Assembly: GCF_001667925.1 (NCBI RefSeq) | Contig: NZ_LZJR01000086.1 | Span: 62,001-126,000, forward strand | DNA length: 64,000 bases | Reading direction: 5' to 3' | Origin: Mycobacterium sp. E2479 | GTDB lineage: Bacteria > Actinomycetota > Actinomycetes > Mycobacteriales > Mycobacteriaceae | Shown: positions 62,124-64,000 of the stretch, piece after piece | Layout: each line of letters begins with the position of its first letter | Position numbering within the stretch: position 1 is the stretch's first letter | Notes under the pieces: model-generated | What the model was told of the DNA's origin: nothing | What the model saw: the letters and a program-made list of their open reading frames with translations, nothing else | Databases searched by the model: none | Position numbers and translations under genes: made by a program

Positions 62124-62878
62124 GGCTGGACGGTCACACGGTCCTGGTGACCGGTTCCGGGGCAGGTGTGGGACGTGGTATCGCGAGGGCCCTCGCCGCC
62201 GAAGGCGCGCATGTCGTGGTGGCAACCCGCGCGGAATCCGGATGCGATGTTGTCGGCGGGATCTCCGCACGAAGGCAGCGGGCAACCTGGACGCGTTGCG
62301 ACGTAACCGTACCCGAACAGGTCGCGGAGGCTGTGAACGCCGCTCTTGCCGCCACCGGCCGGCTCGACGCGGTAGTACACAACGCCACGAGCAGCAGTTC
62401 CAGCCAGCCGCATCGGCTCGAGGAGGTGAGCCGGCCGCTGTGGGAAGACCACTACTCGGTGTCGATCGGCGGCGCCCAGAACTGCGCGGCCGCGGCATTC
62501 GATGCGCTGAAAGCACGTGGCGGCACCTTCCTGGTCATGACCTCGCCGGCGGGTATCGAGGGCAGCGCCACGCTTCCCCTCTACGCGACGATGAAGGGTG
62601 CGCTTCGCGGTTTCGCGAAGAGCCTGGCCCGCGAATGGGCGCCCCACGGAATTACCGTCAATGTGGTTTCACCGCTTGCCTATTCGCCTGCGATGACCGC
62701 CGCGATCGAAGCCGACCCAGCGATGGAAGAACGCCTGTCGCGACGGGTGCCGCTAGGCCGGATCGGTGATCCCGAGCGAGATATCGGGACCGCCGTCGCA
62801 TTTCTGGTGGGCCCGGCCGCCCGTTACATCACCGGGCAGACCCTGGGCGTCGACGGCGGCCATTTCATGAACCTGTAG
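62120..62878 (+). CDS. Short-chain dehydrogenase/reductase (FabG-like)
   Basis: A 252-residue SDR with all classical elements: TVLVTGSGAGVGRGIARALA, VVHNATSSSS, the catalytic Ser and YATMK (LVMTSPAGIEGSATLPLYAT then MKGALRGFAKSLAREW), GITVNVVSP and YITGQTLGVDGGHFMNL. It likely oxidises or reduces a hydroxy/keto group on a pathway CoA ester. The GTG overlaps the previous stop (GTGA). It ends the rightward chain begun at 55200. Confidence 0.9.
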   Translation: MRLDGHTVLVTGSGAGVGRGIARALAAEGAHVVVATRAESGCDVVGGISARRQRATWTRCDVTVPEQVAEAVNAALAATGRLDAVVHNATSSSSSQPHRLEEVSRPLWEDHYSVSIGGAQNCAAAAFDALKARGGTFLVMTSPAGIEGSATLPLYATMKGALRGFAKSLAREWAPHGITVNVVSPLAYSPAMTAAIEADPAMEERLSRRVPLGRIGDPERDIGTAVAFLVGPAARYITGQTLGVDGGHFMNL

Positions 62879-62913
62879 CGCCGATCGCAGTCGAATACGG
62901 TCGTTTGCTAGTG

Positions 62914-62931
62914 TGAGAATCATAATTCTCA
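62914..62931. promoter_or_regulatory. TGAGAA-N6-TTCTCA operator, copy 2
   Basis: TGAGAAT, CATA, ATTCTCA: perfect 7-bp arms. It overlaps a CATAAT -10 candidate at 62921-62926 and lies 15 bp before the amidohydrolase 2 start. Same arms and spacing as the site at 40220, 22.7 kb away. Confidence 0.8.
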
Positions 62932-62946
62932 ATTACAGGAGGCGTT

Positions 62947-64000
62947 GTGAGTGACGACAAAGCATTCGAAGTGTGGGACGCCGACAACCACATGTACGAA
63001 ACGATCGACGCCTATACGCGATATCTGCCGGAGAAGTATTCCGACGCGCTGAAGTTCGTCGACGTCAACGGCCGCAAGAAGCTCCAGGTCCTCGGTGTCA
63101 TCACCGAGACCATTCCCAACCCGACCTACGAGGTGATCCCCACCCCTGGCGCGTGGGCCGATTACTACCGCGGGATCAACCCGGAGGGCAAGACGCTGCG
63201 CGAACTCGCCGAGCCGATCCGTTGTCCCGACGAGTTCCGGCGCCCCGACCTGCGCCTGGCGTTGATGGACCGCCAAGGTGTCGACGGCGCGGTGATGTTC
63301 CCGACCACGGCCGGGATGCTCGAAGAACGGACGAAGTCCGACACGGAGCTCACCCATGCGGTCACTCACGCCTTCAACCGCTGGCTGCTCGACGAGTGGA
63401 CGTTCAACTATCAGAACCGCATCTTCGCGGTCCCGGCGATCTCGCTCAATGATCCGGCGAAGGGCGTCCAAGAGCTCGAGTGGTGCCTGGAGAACGGAGC
63501 GAAGACGGTCCTGATTCGGCCGGCGCCGGTACCGCGGGAGGACGGCACCTCGCGTTCACCCGCCCTGCCCGAGTTCGACGACTTCTGGCGGATGGTCGAG
63601 TCATCGGGTATCGCGGTCCAGATGCACAACTCCGACGCCGGTTACGACCGCTACCTCTCCGACTGGGAGGGCGGCGACGAGTTCCAGGGCTTCCAGCTGA
63701 CGAAGTTCCGCGGGTTCATCTACGAGGAGAGCCGCCACATCTTCGACACGCTCGCCGCTTTCATCGCGCACGGGGTGTTCGAGCGGTTTCCCGGCCTGCG
63801 CATCGGTGTGGTCGAAAACGGCGGCTCGTGGGCCCAGCGCTTGATGGATGTATTCGATCGGGTGTACCGCAAGAAGCCACGTGAATTCAGCGAGCACCCC
63901 TGTGATGTCTTCCGCAGGCATGTGTGGGTGAACCCATTTCACGAGGAGGACATGTCGCATCTCATCGACATCCTCGGTGCGGATCGCGTGATGTTCGGAT
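62947..64000 (+). CDS. Amidohydrolase 2 family protein (2), runs off window
   Basis: An uninterrupted frame of about 351 residues from GTG 62947 to the right edge, so the C terminus is missing. AGGAGG lies 5 bp upstream. It starts MSDDKAFEVWDADNHMYETI, with the metal-site DxNH, and continues with VQMHNSDAGYDRYLSDWEGG, GLRIGVVENGGSW and the final HLIDILGADRVMFG, the usual approach to the last metal ligand. It is the family of amidohydrolase-2 hydrolases and decarboxylases, related to but clearly different from the protein encoded at 44999. Its promoter carries the island operator, so it belongs to the same regulon. Confidence 0.85.
   Translation, partial: MSDDKAFEVWDADNHMYETIDAYTRYLPEKYSDALKFVDVNGRKKLQVLGVITETIPNPTYEVIPTPGAWADYYRGINPEGKTLRELAEPIRCPDEFRRPDLRLALMDRQGVDGAVMFPTTAGMLEERTKSDTELTHAVTHAFNRWLLDEWTFNYQNRIFAVPAISLNDPAKGVQELEWCLENGAKTVLIRPAPVPREDGTSRSPALPEFDDFWRMVESSGIAVQMHNSDAGYDRYLSDWEGGDEFQGFQLTKFRGFIYEESRHIFDTLAAFIAHGVFERFPGLRIGVVENGGSWAQRLMDVFDRVYRKKPREFSEHPCDVFRRHVWVNPFHEEDMSHLIDILGADRVMFG

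Overview
The window is high-GC DNA from a mycobacterium, most likely a nontuberculous species. Evidence: a mycobactin (mbt) cluster with iron-boxes, a PPE-SVP protein, a mycothiol-dependent isomerase-fold protein, a DosR-type box upstream of a Tgs-type acyltransferase, many GTG starts, ATGA/GTGA gene overlaps and leaderless-looking promoters. No rRNA, tRNA, CRISPR array, insertion sequence or origin was recognised.

Region 1 (1-18394), siderophore assembly. mbtB, a free-standing thioesterase, mbtC, mbtD, mbtE and the start of mbtF run leftwards as one tightly packed operon, divergent from mbtA. Two tandem IdeR-like boxes sit between mbtA and mbtB. MbtA loads salicylate on the MbtB aryl carrier, MbtB adds and cyclises serine, MbtC/MbtD add the ketide unit, and MbtE/MbtF add the lysines. 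MbtE here has two complete C-A-PCP modules and its second A domain is unusual. mbtI and mbtJ do not follow mbtA.

Region 2 (18434-25934). A class I DAHP synthase is preceded by an apparent ribosome-mediated attenuator: a leaderless 24-residue peptide with Tyr-Trp-Arg-Phe codons, a long-range 10-bp pairing and a U-rich terminator hairpin. Then come a cupin, a TetR regulator and a mycothiol-dependent isomerase-fold gene sharing palindromic operators, a malic enzyme, a doubtful lipoprotein and a PPE gene.

Region 3 (26007-36143), a redox, nitric oxide and hypoxia-type block. It holds two hemerythrin-like proteins, a group III truncated haemoglobin overlapping a cysteine-containing HTH regulator, an Acg-type nitroreductase, aconitase, an AhpD-like protein coupled to an enolase-superfamily enzyme, OsmC/Ohr, a broken ferredoxin gene and a wax ester/triacylglycerol synthase. 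A near-identical operator of about 32 bp occurs both at the regulator/nitroreductase promoter and upstream of the Tgs gene.

Region 4 (36717-64000), a catabolic island built around CoA thioesters. It contains three acyl-CoA ligases, three acyl-CoA dehydrogenases, six crotonase-fold proteins (none with the classical glutamate pair), a MaoC-type hydratase, three SDRs (one lacking the catalytic lysine), an Ltp2-like thiolase with its DUF35 partner, two amidohydrolases, a 2-oxoglutarate dioxygenase, a HpcH/HpaI aldolase, a 2-hydroxyacid dehydrogenase, a thioesterase and one TetR regulator. A TGAGAA-N6-TTCTCA operator recurs at several promoters and probably ties the island into one regulon. Its substrate cannot be read from the sequence.
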